From Klebsiella aerogenes KCTC 2190 (GTDB taxonomy: Bacteria; Pseudomonadota; Gammaproteobacteria; Enterobacterales; Enterobacteriaceae): a stretch of 64,000 bases of DNA. This document shows positions 47,108 to 56,846 of this stretch, piece after piece. The stretch lies in NCBI RefSeq assembly GCF_000215745.1, contig NC_015663.1, forward strand, positions 1,488,001 to 1,552,000. Reading direction: 5' to 3'. The position numbers and the translations under genes are program-made. The notes beneath the pieces are model-generated. The model did not search any database, had not been told where the DNA came from, and saw only the letters and a program-made list of their open reading frames with translations. Within the stretch, counting starts at the first letter, position 1. Each line of letters starts with the position of its first letter.

Positions 47108-47818
47108 ATGACGAATAACCCATCCACTGTGGAAAATGCGAAAGAGAAACTGGACCTGTGGTTAAAGCAGGGGCTGACGGTATCGGGTGGAAAACTGCCG
47201 TCCGAGCGCGAGCTTGGCGAGTTGCTCGGTATCAAGCGCATGACGTTGCGCCAGGCGCTGCTCGGTCTGGAGGCGGAATCAAGAATATTTCGTAAAGACC
47301 GTAAAGGTTGGTTTGTTGCCCAGCCGCGTTTTAACTATAGCCCGGAGCTCTCGGCCAGCTTTCAGCGGGCAGCGATTGAACAGGGTAGAGAACCTTCGTG
47401 GGGTTTTATCGAAAAGGTACGGACGACGGAGTATCCCGACGTCGCAGAAGCTCTCTTTGCTACCTGTCCTGCGCAAGATTTATATCTGATAACCGGCTGG
47501 GGGGCCCTGGAAGGGCATAAAGTTTTTTATCATGAAACGTTTATCAACCCGAATGTTGCCCCGGATTTTATTACCAGACTCAAGAACCAGTCTTTTTCCA
47601 CCGTTTGGGAGAATGACTATCATAAAACTGTAGTTATTAAAAAATTAGCCTTCAGGCCAGTAAGAATGCCCGGCGATGTAAGTAAATTCATTGGCGGCTC
47701 TGCCGGTATGCCCGCTATTCTGATAGAAAAACATCGTGCCGATAGTGCAGGTAATATCGTGCAAATAGATCTCGAATATTGGCGATTTGAGGCTGTGGAT
47801 CTCTTTATTAACTTGTAG
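47108..47818 (+). CDS. yihL: GntR-family (HutC/UTRA) regulator YihL
   Basis: The winged HTH (about residues 10-75) carries KLPSERELGELLGIKRMTLRQALLGLEAE. The UTRA effector domain (about 90-230) contains YHETFINPNVAPDF and AILIEKHRADSAGNIVQIDLEYWRFEAV, the typical end. The 236 residues match E. coli YihL. UTRA domains usually bind sugar phosphates or similar small molecules; the ligand is unknown. It is followed by yihM after 7 nt. Confidence 0.95.
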   Translation: MTNNPSTVENAKEKLDLWLKQGLTVSGGKLPSERELGELLGIKRMTLRQALLGLEAESRIFRKDRKGWFVAQPRFNYSPELSASFQRAAIEQGREPSWGFIEKVRTTEYPDVAEALFATCPAQDLYLITGWGALEGHKVFYHETFINPNVAPDFITRLKNQSFSTVWENDYHKTVVIKKLAFRPVRMPGDVSKFIGGSAGMPAILIEKHRADSAGNIVQIDLEYWRFEAVDLFINL

Positions 47819-47825
47819 GTATTTT

Positions 47826-48806
47826 ATGCTCACTAAAGATAACGCTGAGAAGATCCTTTCTCGCATTGATAATATTCCTCTTTATCTTCATGCTTATGCA
47901 TATCACCTGAATATGCGGCTGGAGAGAATTTTACCAGTTGATTTACTGAAAATTGCGAATAGCCATCATTTAAAAGGTGTGAAAATTCATGTCCTCGATG
48001 GCGAGCGTTACTCTCTTAGCTGTATGGATAATATGCAATTGGCCGCTTTTGGCGAGCAGGCAAAAGCGTTACGGCTGGATATCCATATAGAAACCAGCGC
48101 CTCCGATAAAGAGACCATCGATCAAGCCGTCGCTATCGCATTAAAGACCGGGGCAACCTCCGTTCGTTTTTATCCTCGTTACGAAGGGCCTTTACAGGAT
48201 GTTTTAGCAAGTATTTCGGCTGATATTCAATATATTAAAGAGACGTATAGTCACTCTGGACTCGCTTTTACCATTGAACAACATGAAGATTTAAAAAGTA
48301 TTGAGTTAGTCAATCTGGTTAAACAAAGCGAGATGCCGTCGCTATCACTGCTTTTTGATTTTGCCAATATGATCAATGCCAACGAACAGCCGCTGGAAGC
48401 GTTAGCGGTCATGTCGCCCTATGTCACTCAGGTTCACATTAAAGATGCCTGTATCATTGCGGAAAATGGCGGACTGGGGCACCGGGCCTGTAATTCGGGT
48501 CACGGCGATATGCCATTTAAAGCGCTGCTGACTGAGTTAATTTGTCTGGGCCAGGAGCAACCACAGGTGATGGCCTACGGTCTGGAAGAAGAGGTTGATT
48601 ATTACGCGCCGCCTTTCCGTTTTGCAACCGAAGGCGATAACCCGTGGATCCCGTGGAGACAACTGAGCGAAACGCCTCTGCCTGATACAACGCAACTTGA
48701 AGCCCGGCTGGATAAAGAAAAACAGGATGCGATCGCCCAGTTAAATTTTGTCAGGGACACCTTACACGACATAAAAAATGATGCTCTGAAAGTGCTTTCG
48801 CGTTAA
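47826..48806 (+). CDS. yihM: Predicted sugar-phosphate isomerase/epimerase-like TIM-barrel protein YihM
   Basis: A xylose-isomerase-like TIM-barrel protein of unknown substrate. I choose the ATG at 47826 (MLTKDNAEKILSRIDN), giving 326 residues, equal to E. coli YihM; the open frame to 47787 overlaps yihL. Likely metal ligands for this fold include the glutamate in FTIEQHEDL, the aspartate in LLFDFANM, the histidine in VHIKDA and the glutamates in YGLEEEVDYY. It is co-directional with yihL and yihN. Confidence 0.92.
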   Translation: MLTKDNAEKILSRIDNIPLYLHAYAYHLNMRLERILPVDLLKIANSHHLKGVKIHVLDGERYSLSCMDNMQLAAFGEQAKALRLDIHIETSASDKETIDQAVAIALKTGATSVRFYPRYEGPLQDVLASISADIQYIKETYSHSGLAFTIEQHEDLKSIELVNLVKQSEMPSLSLLFDFANMINANEQPLEALAVMSPYVTQVHIKDACIIAENGGLGHRACNSGHGDMPFKALLTELICLGQEQPQVMAYGLEEEVDYYAPPFRFATEGDNPWIPWRQLSETPLPDTTQLEARLDKEKQDAIAQLNFVRDTLHDIKNDALKVLSR

Positions 48807-48904
48807 TTTTTAATTAAATTTGGTATTGATGGCCGCTATTTTAATTTAATAGCGAAATATTCCATGTCCTTAAATAAAATGATGTTAAGTCATCAGGGGA
48901 TCTT

Positions 48905-50164
48905 ATGCTCACAAGAAAGAAATGGGCTATATTTAGCCTGTTAACGCTTTGTGGTGGTACCATTTATAAACTGCCTTCATTAAAAGATGCGTTTTATATA
49001 CCGATGCAGGATTACTTTCATTTGACCAATGGTCAGATTGGTAATGCCATGTCGGTAAACTCAGTGGTGACAACCATTGGTTTTTTCTTGTCAATTTACT
49101 TTGCTGATAAACTTCCGCGTCGCTACACCATGTCATTTTCACTGATAGCGACGGGATTGTTAGGTATCTATCTGACAACGATGCCTGGCTATTGGGGCAT
49201 TCTATTTGTTTGGGCATTATTTGGCGTCACCTGCGACATGATGAACTGGCCGGTACTATTAAAATCGGTGAGTCGGTTAGGAAATAGCGAACAACAGGGA
49301 CGCTTATTTGGCTTCTTCGAAACGGGACGCGGTATTGTTGACACCGTCATCGCATTCTCAGCCTTGGCTATTTTCACCTGGTTTGGCAGTGGTTTGCTGG
49401 GTTTTAAAGCCGGCATTTGGTTCTACGCCATTATTGTCATTGTTGTAGGCATCTTGCTGTTTTTCATGCTTAAGCAGAAGGATGAGTCGACGCCCGCCGC
49501 TGATGAAGGCGCCACCAGGCAACAAACCAGCATCTCTTCGGTGCTGAAAGACAAAACAATCTGGCTGATTGCCTTCAATGTGTTTTTTGTCTACGCCGTG
49601 TACTGTGGACTCACCTTCTTTATCCCGTTCCTGAAGAACATCTACATGCTGCCGGTAGCCCTGGTTGGCGCATACGGCATTATTAACCAGTACTGTTTAA
49701 AAATGATCGGTGGTCCAATTGGCGGTTTAATTGCCGATAAGATCCTCAGATCGCCAAGTAAATATCTGTTTTATACCTTCTGTATCAGTACGTTGGCTTT
49801 AGTCGCGTTAATTCTGTTACCGCACGAAAGTATGCCGGTCTATCTGGGTATGGTGTGTACTCTCGGGTTCGGCGCCATTGTTTTTACGCAACGAGCCGTG
49901 TTTTTTGCCCCGATTGGGGAAGCGAAAATCGCTGAAAACCAGACGGGCGCGGCGATGGCGCTGGGGAGCTTCATTGGCTATGCGCCAGCTATGTTTTGCT
50001 ATAGCCTGTACGGCTACATTCTCGATCTTAATCCGGGTCTGGTGGGGTACAAGATAGTCTTTGGCATCATGGCCTGCTTCGCTTGCGCCGGCGCGTTCGT
50101 TTCGGTGATGTTGGTTAAACGCATCAACCGCAGAAAGAATATGTTGGAAACCGCATTGGTCTGA
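48905..50164 (+). CDS. yihN: Major facilitator superfamily transporter YihN
   Basis: Twelve hydrophobic segments over 419 residues (E. coli 421). The N-terminus MLTRKKWAIFSLLTLCGGTI leads into helix 1. The motif-A-like loop FADKLPRRYTMSF lies between helices 2 and 3, and a similar charged loop IADKILRSPSKYL lies between helices 8 and 9. The substrate is unknown; partnership with YihM suggests a sugar, polyol or related organic anion. An upstream AT-rich gap of 98 bp separates it from yihM. Confidence 0.92.
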   Translation: MLTRKKWAIFSLLTLCGGTIYKLPSLKDAFYIPMQDYFHLTNGQIGNAMSVNSVVTTIGFFLSIYFADKLPRRYTMSFSLIATGLLGIYLTTMPGYWGILFVWALFGVTCDMMNWPVLLKSVSRLGNSEQQGRLFGFFETGRGIVDTVIAFSALAIFTWFGSGLLGFKAGIWFYAIIVIVVGILLFFMLKQKDESTPAADEGATRQQTSISSVLKDKTIWLIAFNVFFVYAVYCGLTFFIPFLKNIYMLPVALVGAYGIINQYCLKMIGGPIGGLIADKILRSPSKYLFYTFCISTLALVALILLPHESMPVYLGMVCTLGFGAIVFTQRAVFFAPIGEAKIAENQTGAAMALGSFIGYAPAMFCYSLYGYILDLNPGLVGYKIVFGIMACFACAGAFVSVMLVKRINRRKNMLETALV

Positions 50165-50185
50165 TTTTAAGCGTTCAGCCATTTC

Positions 50186-50222
50186 ACCAAAGCCGCAGAT
50201 ATGCGGCTTTGGTCGTTTTTGC
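50186..50222 (+). terminator. Terminator after yihN
   Basis: The stem ACCAAAGCCGCA-GATA-TGCGGCTTTGGT is followed by CGTTTTTG, in the short gap before yihX. Confidence 0.88.
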
Positions 50223-50316
50223 GTCTGAGATGTCTTGAGCCGTTTCCCGTTTGTTCATAGTCAAACCTCTTCTTTCCCGCTACAGTTAATCTTCAACGGC
50301 GCGGAAGGAGACAAAA

Positions 50317-50916
50317 ATGCTCTATATCTTTGATTTAGGTAATGTGATTGTCGACATTGACTTCAACCGGGTGCTCGGAACGTGGAGCGATTTGACCCGC
50401 ATCCCGCTGGCGACGCTAAAGCAAGACTTTGTTATGGGCGATGCCTTCCACCAGCATGAACGCGGGGAGATCAGCGATGAAGAGTTTGCCGCTGCAATGT
50501 GTCATGAAATGAACATGCCGCTGAGCTATGAACAGTTTGCCCACGGTTGGCAGGCCGTTTTTGTCGCCTTGCGTCCAGAAGTCACCGACATTATGCAAAA
50601 ACTTCGCGACCAGGGGCACCGCGTGGTCGTACTCTCGAACACCAACCGTTTACATACCACTTTCTGGCCAAGCGAATATCCACAAGTACGTGCTGCCGCA
50701 GATCATGTGTATCTTTCGCAAGAGATGGGGATGCGCAAACCCGAAACGCGTATCTACCAAAGCGTGCTGCAGGCGGAAGGATTTTCGCCGCAAGATGCGG
50801 TCTTTTTCGACGATAACGCCGATAATATAGCTGGGGCTAACCAGTTGGGGATCACCAGTATTCTGGTCACGGATAAGGAGACCATCCCCAACTACTTTGC
50901 GAAACAGCTATGCTAA
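50317..50916 (+). CDS. yihX: Alpha-D-glucose-1-phosphate phosphatase YihX (HAD4)
   Basis: A HAD-like phosphatase that in E. coli hydrolyses alpha-glucose-1-phosphate. The 199 residues match E. coli. Motif I is [12 protein letters not shown] (catalytic Asp at the start), motif [10 protein letters not shown], motif III lysine in [10 protein letters not shown], motif [12 protein letters not shown]. The ribosome site GGAAGGAGA precedes the start. It overlaps yihY by 7 nt, so the four genes yihX to fabY are probably one coupled unit. Confidence 0.96.
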   Translation: MLYIFDLGNVIVDIDFNRVLGTWSDLTRIPLATLKQDFVMGDAFHQHERGEISDEEFAAAMCHEMNMPLSYEQFAHGWQAVFVALRPEVTDIMQKLRDQGHRVVVLSNTNRLHTTFWPSEYPQVRAAADHVYLSQEMGMRKPETRIYQSVLQAEGFSPQDAVFFDDNADNIAGANQLGITSILVTDKETIPNYFAKQLC

Positions 50917-51770
50917 AAAGCGTTCATCAAAAAACCAAATACCATACCAGGCCGCTGGTGGCCTGGCTTAAGCTGCTGTGGCGGCGAATTGAAGAAGACA
51001 ACATGACGACGTTGGCGGGGAATCTGGCCTACGTGTCTTTACTTGCGCTGGTACCGCTGATCGCCGTGGTTTTTGCCCTGTTTGCCGCCTTTCCGATGTT
51101 CTCCGACGTCAGCGTGCAGATCCGCCATTTTATCTTTGCCAACTTCATTCCGGCGACCGGCGATGTCATTCAGGGATATATCGAACAGTTTGTGGCGAAC
51201 TCCAGCAGGATGACGGCCGTCGGCGCCTTTGGGTTAATTGTCACCTCATTACTGCTGATGTATTCGATTGATAGCGCGCTGAACACCATCTGGCGCAGCA
51301 GTCGGACGCGGCCAAAAATCTATTCATTTGCGGTCTATTGGATGATCCTGACTCTCGGGCCGCTGTTGGCCGGCGCCAGTCTGGCAATCAGTTCCTATCT
51401 TCTCTCACTACGCTGGGCCAGCGATCTCAATAGCGTCATTGATGATGTACTCCGTATATTCCCGCTAATCTTATCGTGGGCGGCGTTCTGGATGCTTTAT
51501 AGCATTGTGCCCACCACCCAGGTACGCAATCGCGATGCGGTAATCGGCTCGCTGGTGGCGGCACTGCTTTTTGAAGCCGGTAAAAAGGCTTTTGCTTTAT
51601 ATATCACCATGTTTCCGTCATACCAGCTGATTTATGGCGTGATTGCGGTAGTACCCATTTTGTTTGTCTGGGTTTACTGGACCTGGTGTATCGTCTTGCT
51701 TGGCGCTGAAATAACTGTCACTCTCGGTGAATACCGCAAACTCAAAAAAGAAGAAACAGAACAACCATGA
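50910..51770 (+). CDS. yihY: Conserved inner-membrane protein YihY (UPF0761)
   Basis: A 286-residue membrane protein with about six hydrophobic helices, formerly annotated RNase BN in error. The family block [20 protein letters not shown] lies near residue 30, and [22 protein letters not shown] near residue 110. The cytoplasmic C-terminus is charged ([10 protein letters not shown]). Function is unknown. It overlaps yihX by 7 nt and dtd by 4 nt. Confidence 0.94.
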   Translation: MLKSVHQKTKYHTRPLVAWLKLLWRRIEEDNMTTLAGNLAYVSLLALVPLIAVVFALFAAFPMFSDVSVQIRHFIFANFIPATGDVIQGYIEQFVANSSRMTAVGAFGLIVTSLLLMYSIDSALNTIWRSSRTRPKIYSFAVYWMILTLGPLLAGASLAISSYLLSLRWASDLNSVIDDVLRIFPLILSWAAFWMLYSIVPTTQVRNRDAVIGSLVAALLFEAGKKAFALYITMFPSYQLIYGVIAVVPILFVWVYWTWCIVLLGAEITVTLGEYRKLKKEETEQP

Positions 51771-52204
51771 TTGCATTAATTCAACGCGTATCCCGTGCAA
51801 GCGTTACCGTGGAGGGTGAAGTGACGGGTGAAATCGGTCCGGGACTGCTGGTGCTGCTGGGCGTCGAGAAAGACGATGACGAACAGAAGGCCAATCGTCT
51901 GTGTGAACGAGTGCTCGGCTATCGCATTTTCAGCGATGCCGAAGGCAAAATGAATCTTAATGTCCAGCAGGCGGGCGGCAGCGTGCTGGTAGTTTCGCAG
52001 TTTACGCTAGCGGCCGATACCGAGCGCGGCATGCGCCCGAGTTTTTCCAAAGGCGCGGCGCCGGACAGAGCGGAAGCGCTGTATGAATACTTTGTTGAGC
52101 GCTGCCGCCAACAAGAAATGAATACTCAGACCGGGAGATTCGCTGCGGATATGCAGGTCTCGCTGGTAAACGATGGTCCCGTGACCTTTTGGTTGCAGGT
52201 ATGA
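51767..52204 (+). CDS. dtd: D-aminoacyl-tRNA deacylase
   Basis: Dtd removes D-amino acids (and glycine from tRNA-Ala) mischarged onto tRNA. The 145 residues match the family. The chirality-proofreading Gly-cisPro motif is in [11 protein letters not shown] at the C-terminus, and the second signature is [11 protein letters not shown]. The start ATGA overlaps the yihY stop and its stop overlaps the fabY start (ATGA), giving tight coupling. Confidence 0.98.
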   Translation: MIALIQRVSRASVTVEGEVTGEIGPGLLVLLGVEKDDDEQKANRLCERVLGYRIFSDAEGKMNLNVQQAGGSVLVVSQFTLAADTERGMRPSFSKGAAPDRAEALYEYFVERCRQQEMNTQTGRFAADMQVSLVNDGPVTFWLQV

Positions 52205-53190
52205 GTCAGCTTCCGGGCAGGCTGCGGGTAACAAAAGAGAGTACAGCTATGTATCACCTTCGTGTACCGCAAACAGAAGAAGAGTTAGAAAGCTATTATC
52301 AGTTCCGCTGGGAGATGTTGCGTAAGCCGCTGCATCAGCCTAAAGGGTCGGAACGCGACGCCTGGGATGCCATGGCGCATCACCAGATGGTCGTCGATGA
52401 AGAGGGCAATCTGGTTGCCGTCGGCCGGCTGTATATTAATGCGGAGAATGAAGCCTCGATCCGTTTTATGGCCGTTCATCCTTCCGTTCAGGATAAAGGT
52501 TTAGGCACCCTTATGGCGATGACCCTTGAGTCAGTCGCCCGTCAGGAAGGGGTGAAGCGGGTGACCTGTAGCGCCCGTGAAGATGCGATGGAGTTTTTCT
52601 CTAAACTGGGCTTTGTGAACCAGGGTGAAATCACCACGCCGACAACCACGCCGATTCGCCACTTCTTGATGATTAAACCCATTGCTTCACTGGACGACAT
52701 CCTGCACCGCGGCGACTGGTGCGGCCAACTGCAGCAGGCCTGGTATCAGCACATTCCGCTGAGCGAAAAGATGGGGGTGCGCATTCAGCAGTATACCGGG
52801 CAAAAATTTATCACCACCATGCCCGAAGCGGGAAACCAGAATCCGCATCATACGTTATTTGCCGGCAGCCTGTTTTCGCTCGCTACCTTAACCGGCTGGG
52901 GGCTAATCTGGTTAATGCTGCGCGAGCGGCACCTTGGCGGCACGATTATCCTTGCCGATGCGCATATCCGTTACAGCAAGCCGATCAGCGGGAGGCCGAA
53001 TGCCGTGGCCGATTTGGGCTCGCTAAGCGGCGATCTCGATCGCCTGGCGCGCGGGCGTAAGGCTCGCGTGCAGCTTCAGGTCGAACTGTTCGGTAACGAT
53101 AAGCTGGGCGCCGTTTTTGAGGGAACCTATATCGTACTGCCCGCGAAGCCGTTTGGTTCTTATGAAGAGGGCGGGAACGAGGAAGAGTAA
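52201..53190 (+). CDS. fabY: Fatty acid biosynthesis protein FabY (YiiD)
   Basis: In E. coli FabY (YiiD) is proposed to give an alternative initiation route for fatty acid synthesis. The ATG at 52201, overlapping the dtd stop, gives 329 residues as in E. coli ([20 protein letters not shown]). The N-terminal GNAT acetyltransferase domain has [19 protein letters not shown]. The C-terminal hotdog thioesterase-like domain has [20 protein letters not shown]. Confidence 0.95.
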   Translation: MSQLPGRLRVTKESTAMYHLRVPQTEEELESYYQFRWEMLRKPLHQPKGSERDAWDAMAHHQMVVDEEGNLVAVGRLYINAENEASIRFMAVHPSVQDKGLGTLMAMTLESVARQEGVKRVTCSAREDAMEFFSKLGFVNQGEITTPTTTPIRHFLMIKPIASLDDILHRGDWCGQLQQAWYQHIPLSEKMGVRIQQYTGQKFITTMPEAGNQNPHHTLFAGSLFSLATLTGWGLIWLMLRERHLGGTIILADAHIRYSKPISGRPNAVADLGSLSGDLDRLARGRKARVQLQVELFGNDKLGAVFEGTYIVLPAKPFGSYEEGGNEEE

Positions 53191-53206
53191 CCCGCCTCTG
53201 GCATTA

Positions 53207-54124
53207 TTATTGGCCTGGCGTTTGCGTACGCCAGGCGATATCGCGCATCGCCTGCTTTGCCGCGAGGCTTATCCCACCTAACTGAAAGAAACCGTGAATG
53301 ACGCCCAGATAGCGCTGGCAGGAGCTTTCTATCCCTTGTGCTATTAACCGCCGGTACAGCGCTTCTCCCTCATCGCGCAAAGGATCAAATTCGGCCGTCA
53401 GGATATGAACCGGCGGCAGCCCGTTAAAATCTTCGCGCCACAGCGGACTGGCTTCCGGATGGGTAGCGGGTGTGGCCGCTAAATACATTTCGTAGCCGCT
53501 AAGCAGCGTATCCCGGGTAATGATGTAATCCTCGCCGTTGCTGGCGTAGCTTGCCATGCTGGCGGTAGCGTCGAGCATAGGGTAAATCAGGATAAGCTGC
53601 GCAGGTTGCCATACTCCCGCCGCTTTCAGGCGTAGCGCTGTGACCAGGGCGAGGTGGCCGCCGGCGCTGTCGCCGGCCAGCGTGATGCGCGCGGCGTCAA
53701 CGCCAAGCCGCTGCGCATACCGATAGATAATGTTGGCGCCTCGTTCCGCATCATCGTGCGCCGCCGGAAAAGTGTACTCCGGCGCCAGACGGTACTGCAC
53801 GGCGATCACCCGGCACCCACTGAACCAGGCAAGCTGGCGCAATTGGTTGTCATGGGTGGCAAAGTCGCCGCTCACAAAACAGCCGCCGTGGTAATACACA
53901 ATGGTGGGTAGCAAGCCGTTGCTTTTTGGCGGCGAGACGACGCGAAAGGTTATGCCATCGAGCGTGATGTCTTCAACCTGCACACGCGTCTCCGTTTCCC
54001 CTGCGAGAACGGCGCTGGCGAGATAGCCGTTTCTCCGGTCATCAATACTCTGTTCTCGCGATGGTGGCCGCCCCGCAGCAATAAACTCCTCAACCAGCGA
54101 AGCAATACCTTTTTCCAACGTCAT
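53207..54124 (-). CDS. Alpha/beta-hydrolase esterase of the HSL/Aes type
   Basis: A 305-residue esterase or lipase of the hormone-sensitive-lipase family. The oxyanion motif is YYHGGCFVSGD, the nucleophile elbow GDSAGGHLAL (Ser near residue 155), the acid residue in EFDPLRDEGEAL, and the catalytic histidine in GVIHGFFQLGG. No signal peptide, so cytosolic. It stands alone on the reverse strand between fabY and fdhE, where E. coli has the unrelated yiiE and yiiF; I do not know an E. coli orthologue at this locus. Substrate unknown. Confidence 0.88.
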   Translation of the reverse strand: MTLEKGIASLVEEFIAAGRPPSREQSIDDRRNGYLASAVLAGETETRVQVEDITLDGITFRVVSPPKSNGLLPTIVYYHGGCFVSGDFATHDNQLRQLAWFSGCRVIAVQYRLAPEYTFPAAHDDAERGANIIYRYAQRLGVDAARITLAGDSAGGHLALVTALRLKAAGVWQPAQLILIYPMLDATASMASYASNGEDYIITRDTLLSGYEMYLAATPATHPEASPLWREDFNGLPPVHILTAEFDPLRDEGEALYRRLIAQGIESSCQRYLGVIHGFFQLGGISLAAKQAMRDIAWRTQTPGQ

Positions 54125-54373
54125 GGCAAGTCCCTTTTACTGGATTAATATCCAGTGTTATAGCCTGGTTTTTGCGAAAAAGATATACCGAATGGAGCTG
54201 CGATCGCATTGTGGAAAGCGGCTCGCAAAAGAGTATTTCTCAGCAAAGATCTGCTTCTTCTGTTGAACAATATCTGGAGAAGCAGGATCGGGATAAGGAG
54301 AGCATTTCCGGCGTGGTCACGCCGTATGAATGATAACGAGCGACCTGAGTCGCCCGTTATAGGTGCGCAGAAC
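54125..54373. other. Gap between fdhE and the esterase gene
   Basis: About 250 bases, AT- then GC-mixed, without a credible gene. It would hold the esterase promoter and the fdo operon end. The 100-codon reverse frame at 54145-54447 overlaps fdhE and has no family features. No clear terminator with a T-run is seen. Confidence 0.6.
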
Positions 54374-55303
54374 TTACTCCCCTTCGCCGGGGAACATGAA
54401 CGGGTTAATTGAGCTTCTGGCGAAGCCTTCCTGTTCCATGCGAGCATCGAGTACCAGCGAGGCTAAATCGTCGGCAACGGCTTCGACTTTCGGGTCTTTC
54501 TCCTGATACATAATCTTCAGGTAGCTCCCGCAGTCGCCGCAGCTTTCGGCTTTCACCGCCGCCTGCTCGTTGTCCAGCGACCAGTAGTGCAGGTCGCGGC
54601 TCTGTTCGCAGTTGCTGCATTTTACGCGTACCACATGCCATTCGGTTTCACACAAGTTGCAGTGCAGATAGCGCAGCCCCTGAGTGGTGCCGATTTGCAC
54701 GATGCTGGAGACCGGCATCGAGCCGCAAACCGGGCAGAACTGGCGATGCTCGCCGTATTCGGCGCGCGCTTTCCCCGGGATCAGGCTGGCCATTTGCGCC
54801 CAGTACAGCGACAGCGCGGCCCAGATAAACGGCGCTTTGTCGCTGCTGACCGAGGCGAAATCGGAAGCAAATAGCGCGCTGGCCATCTCTTCCAGTTCCG
54901 GCCCGGAGGCTTTTTCCAGGTTCTCGATAACCGACAGCGCCGGGCCGCTCATCTCAGGTTTCAGCTCGGCGATCAGTGAATGCAGCAGCTTGTGCCAGTG
55001 TTTATCACGCGGTAATACGTGAATATCCAGCGGCGGCTTGCCCTGATCGTTGGCCTCTTTAATGCGGGCAGTCAGATCCATCTGCAACGGATGGTCGTAC
55101 AGCACCACTTCCTGCGCATGAGCGATCAGCGCGGCAAAGCGCAGGTAATCGCCCAGCGGGTTGTTGGCGGCCAGCTCGCGCAGGCGCTCTGCGCGGCGGT
55201 TATAAAGATTCTTCAGTCTGGGGAACAGTAGCGGCGGAATTGCTTCCGCCGTGCGTTTCTCGCTCGAACCCAGCTCGTCTTGCGGGATTATGCGAATACT
55301 CAT
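54374..55303 (-). CDS. fdhE: Formate dehydrogenase accessory protein FdhE
   Basis: FdhE is needed to make active formate dehydrogenases N and O, probably checking cofactor insertion before Tat export. The 309 residues match E. coli. Four CxxC-type pairs bind metal: [27 protein letters not shown] and SCGDCGSYL (about residues 185-265). It lies 5 nt after fdoI, the last gene of the fdo operon. Confidence 0.97.
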   Translation of the reverse strand: MSIRIIPQDELGSSEKRTAEAIPPLLFPRLKNLYNRRAERLRELAANNPLGDYLRFAALIAHAQEVVLYDHPLQMDLTARIKEANDQGKPPLDIHVLPRDKHWHKLLHSLIAELKPEMSGPALSVIENLEKASGPELEEMASALFASDFASVSSDKAPFIWAALSLYWAQMASLIPGKARAEYGEHRQFCPVCGSMPVSSIVQIGTTQGLRYLHCNLCETEWHVVRVKCSNCEQSRDLHYWSLDNEQAAVKAESCGDCGSYLKIMYQEKDPKVEAVADDLASLVLDARMEQEGFARSSINPFMFPGEGE

Positions 55304-55308
55304 GCAGT

Positions 55309-55935
55309 CTATTTTTCCTGTTTCTGGCGGACTTCACGGTACCAGCGCGGGTGATGTTTCTTCGCCCACGTTTTGGTAACCCAGCCTTCCACCATCGCGG
55401 TAATGGTGCCTTTCACCCAAAGGGCGGCGTAGATATGCACCATGATAACCACAATTAACGCGACTGCGGCAAAAGAATGCAGCATCAGCGCGAATCGGAT
55501 CACCGGGATTGAGAATGCAGGCGCAAAGTACGGACGCCAGATGATCACGCCGCTTACCAGCAGCAGCACCAGGAAAATAATCGCCGCCCAGAATACGCAT
55601 TTCTGGCCGAAGTTATAACGCCCGGTATCGCCTACTTCCTCGTTGACGACGATCTTACGAATATTCTTCGCCCAAAAGATATCATCCCGATTGATTAGGT
55701 TGTGATGCCAGTAACGGAAAAACATGATGATAAACGACGCGAACATCACCACCCCGACGAACGGGTGGAGAATACGCGCCAGCTGCGGCGTACCGAGAAT
55801 ATGCATCAGCCAGTTAAACGACGGGAAGAAAAAGCCTAACCCGCTTACCGCCGCCAGAATAAAGCAGAAGGCGGTTATCCAGTGGTTGATGCGTTCCGGC
55901 GCCGTGTAGCGCACGATGGTGTCACGTTTTCTCAT
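55309..55935 (-). CDS. fdoI: Formate dehydrogenase-O cytochrome b556 subunit
   Basis: FdoI anchors FdoGH in the membrane and passes electrons through haem b to quinone. The 208 residues are 3 fewer than E. coli. Four membrane helices are visible. Likely haem-ligand histidines lie in [33 protein letters not shown] and [11 protein letters not shown]. It overlaps fdoH by 4 nt. Confidence 0.97.
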   Translation of the reverse strand: MRKRDTIVRYTAPERINHWITAFCFILAAVSGLGFFFPSFNWLMHILGTPQLARILHPFVGVVMFASFIIMFFRYWHHNLINRDDIFWAKNIRKIVVNEEVGDTGRYNFGQKCVFWAAIIFLVLLLVSGVIIWRPYFAPAFSIPVIRFALMLHSFAAVALIVVIMVHIYAALWVKGTITAMVEGWVTKTWAKKHHPRWYREVRQKQEK

Positions 55936-56834
55936 TTGCGCACCTCGTCTTTCTCTTCATGCAGGTTGTCTTCTTCTTCATCTGCGCGGTTCGGACCGAC
56001 GCCGACGTAGTGGAAGATACTGGCTGCGAAGGTCGCAGCAAAGCCGACCGCCGCCAGCGGTTTCCAGATACCTTTCCAGAATTTCACCGTTTGGCTGATT
56101 TCCGGATTCTCTGGCAGACCGTGGTAGAGATTCGGTTTATCGGCATGGTGCAGCACGTACATCACGTGGGTGCCGCCAACGCCAGCCGGATCGTACAGAC
56201 CCGCCTTGTCATAACCGCGGGTTTTCAGCTCTGCGACGCGCTCGCCGGCCAGCGTTTTCATATCCTCTTTCGAACCAAAGTGGATAGCGCCGGTCGGGCA
56301 GGTTTTCACGCAGGCCGGCTCCTGGCCGACAGTCACGCGGTCTACGCACAGCGTACATTTGTAGACGCGGTTGTCTTCCGGGTTCAGGCGCGGTACATCG
56401 AACGGGCAACCTGCGATGCAGTAGCCGCAGCCGATACACTGCTCAGACTGGAAGTCGACGATGCCGTTAGCGTACTGAATGATCGCGCCTTCTGACGGAC
56501 AGGCCTTCAGGCAGCCCGGGTCAGCGCAGTGCATGCAGCCATCTTTACGAATAAGCCATTCCAGCTTGTCGTTTTGTTCCACTTCCGAGAAGCGCATGAC
56601 CGTCCATGACTTGGCGGTCAGGTCCGCCGGGTTGTCATACACCCCAACGTTGTTACCCACTTCGTCACGGAGATCGTTCCATTCGGAACAGGCCACCTGG
56701 CAGGCTTTACAGCCGATACAGGTGGTAACGTCGATAAGCTTCGCCACTTCCTGCTGGTGGTCCCGCGCCTGAGGCGCGGGAGTGAAACCGTTAGTCGCGG
56801 AACGACGAATAATATCTTGCGATTGATAAGCCAT
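55932..56834 (-). CDS. fdoH: Formate dehydrogenase-O iron-sulfur subunit
   Basis: FdoH carries electrons from the molybdenum site to cytochrome b556 through four 4Fe-4S clusters. The 300 residues match E. coli. Four cysteine groups are visible: [46 protein letters not shown] and [18 protein letters not shown]-terminal membrane helix (about residues 258-280, [20 protein letters not shown]) faces the periplasm side. It lies 12 nt after fdoG. Confidence 0.98.
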   Translation of the reverse strand: MAYQSQDIIRRSATNGFTPAPQARDHQQEVAKLIDVTTCIGCKACQVACSEWNDLRDEVGNNVGVYDNPADLTAKSWTVMRFSEVEQNDKLEWLIRKDGCMHCADPGCLKACPSEGAIIQYANGIVDFQSEQCIGCGYCIAGCPFDVPRLNPEDNRVYKCTLCVDRVTVGQEPACVKTCPTGAIHFGSKEDMKTLAGERVAELKTRGYDKAGLYDPAGVGGTHVMYVLHHADKPNLYHGLPENPEISQTVKFWKGIWKPLAAVGFAATFAASIFHYVGVGPNRADEEEDNLHEEKDEVRK

Positions 56835-56846
56835 AAGTCGTCTCCG

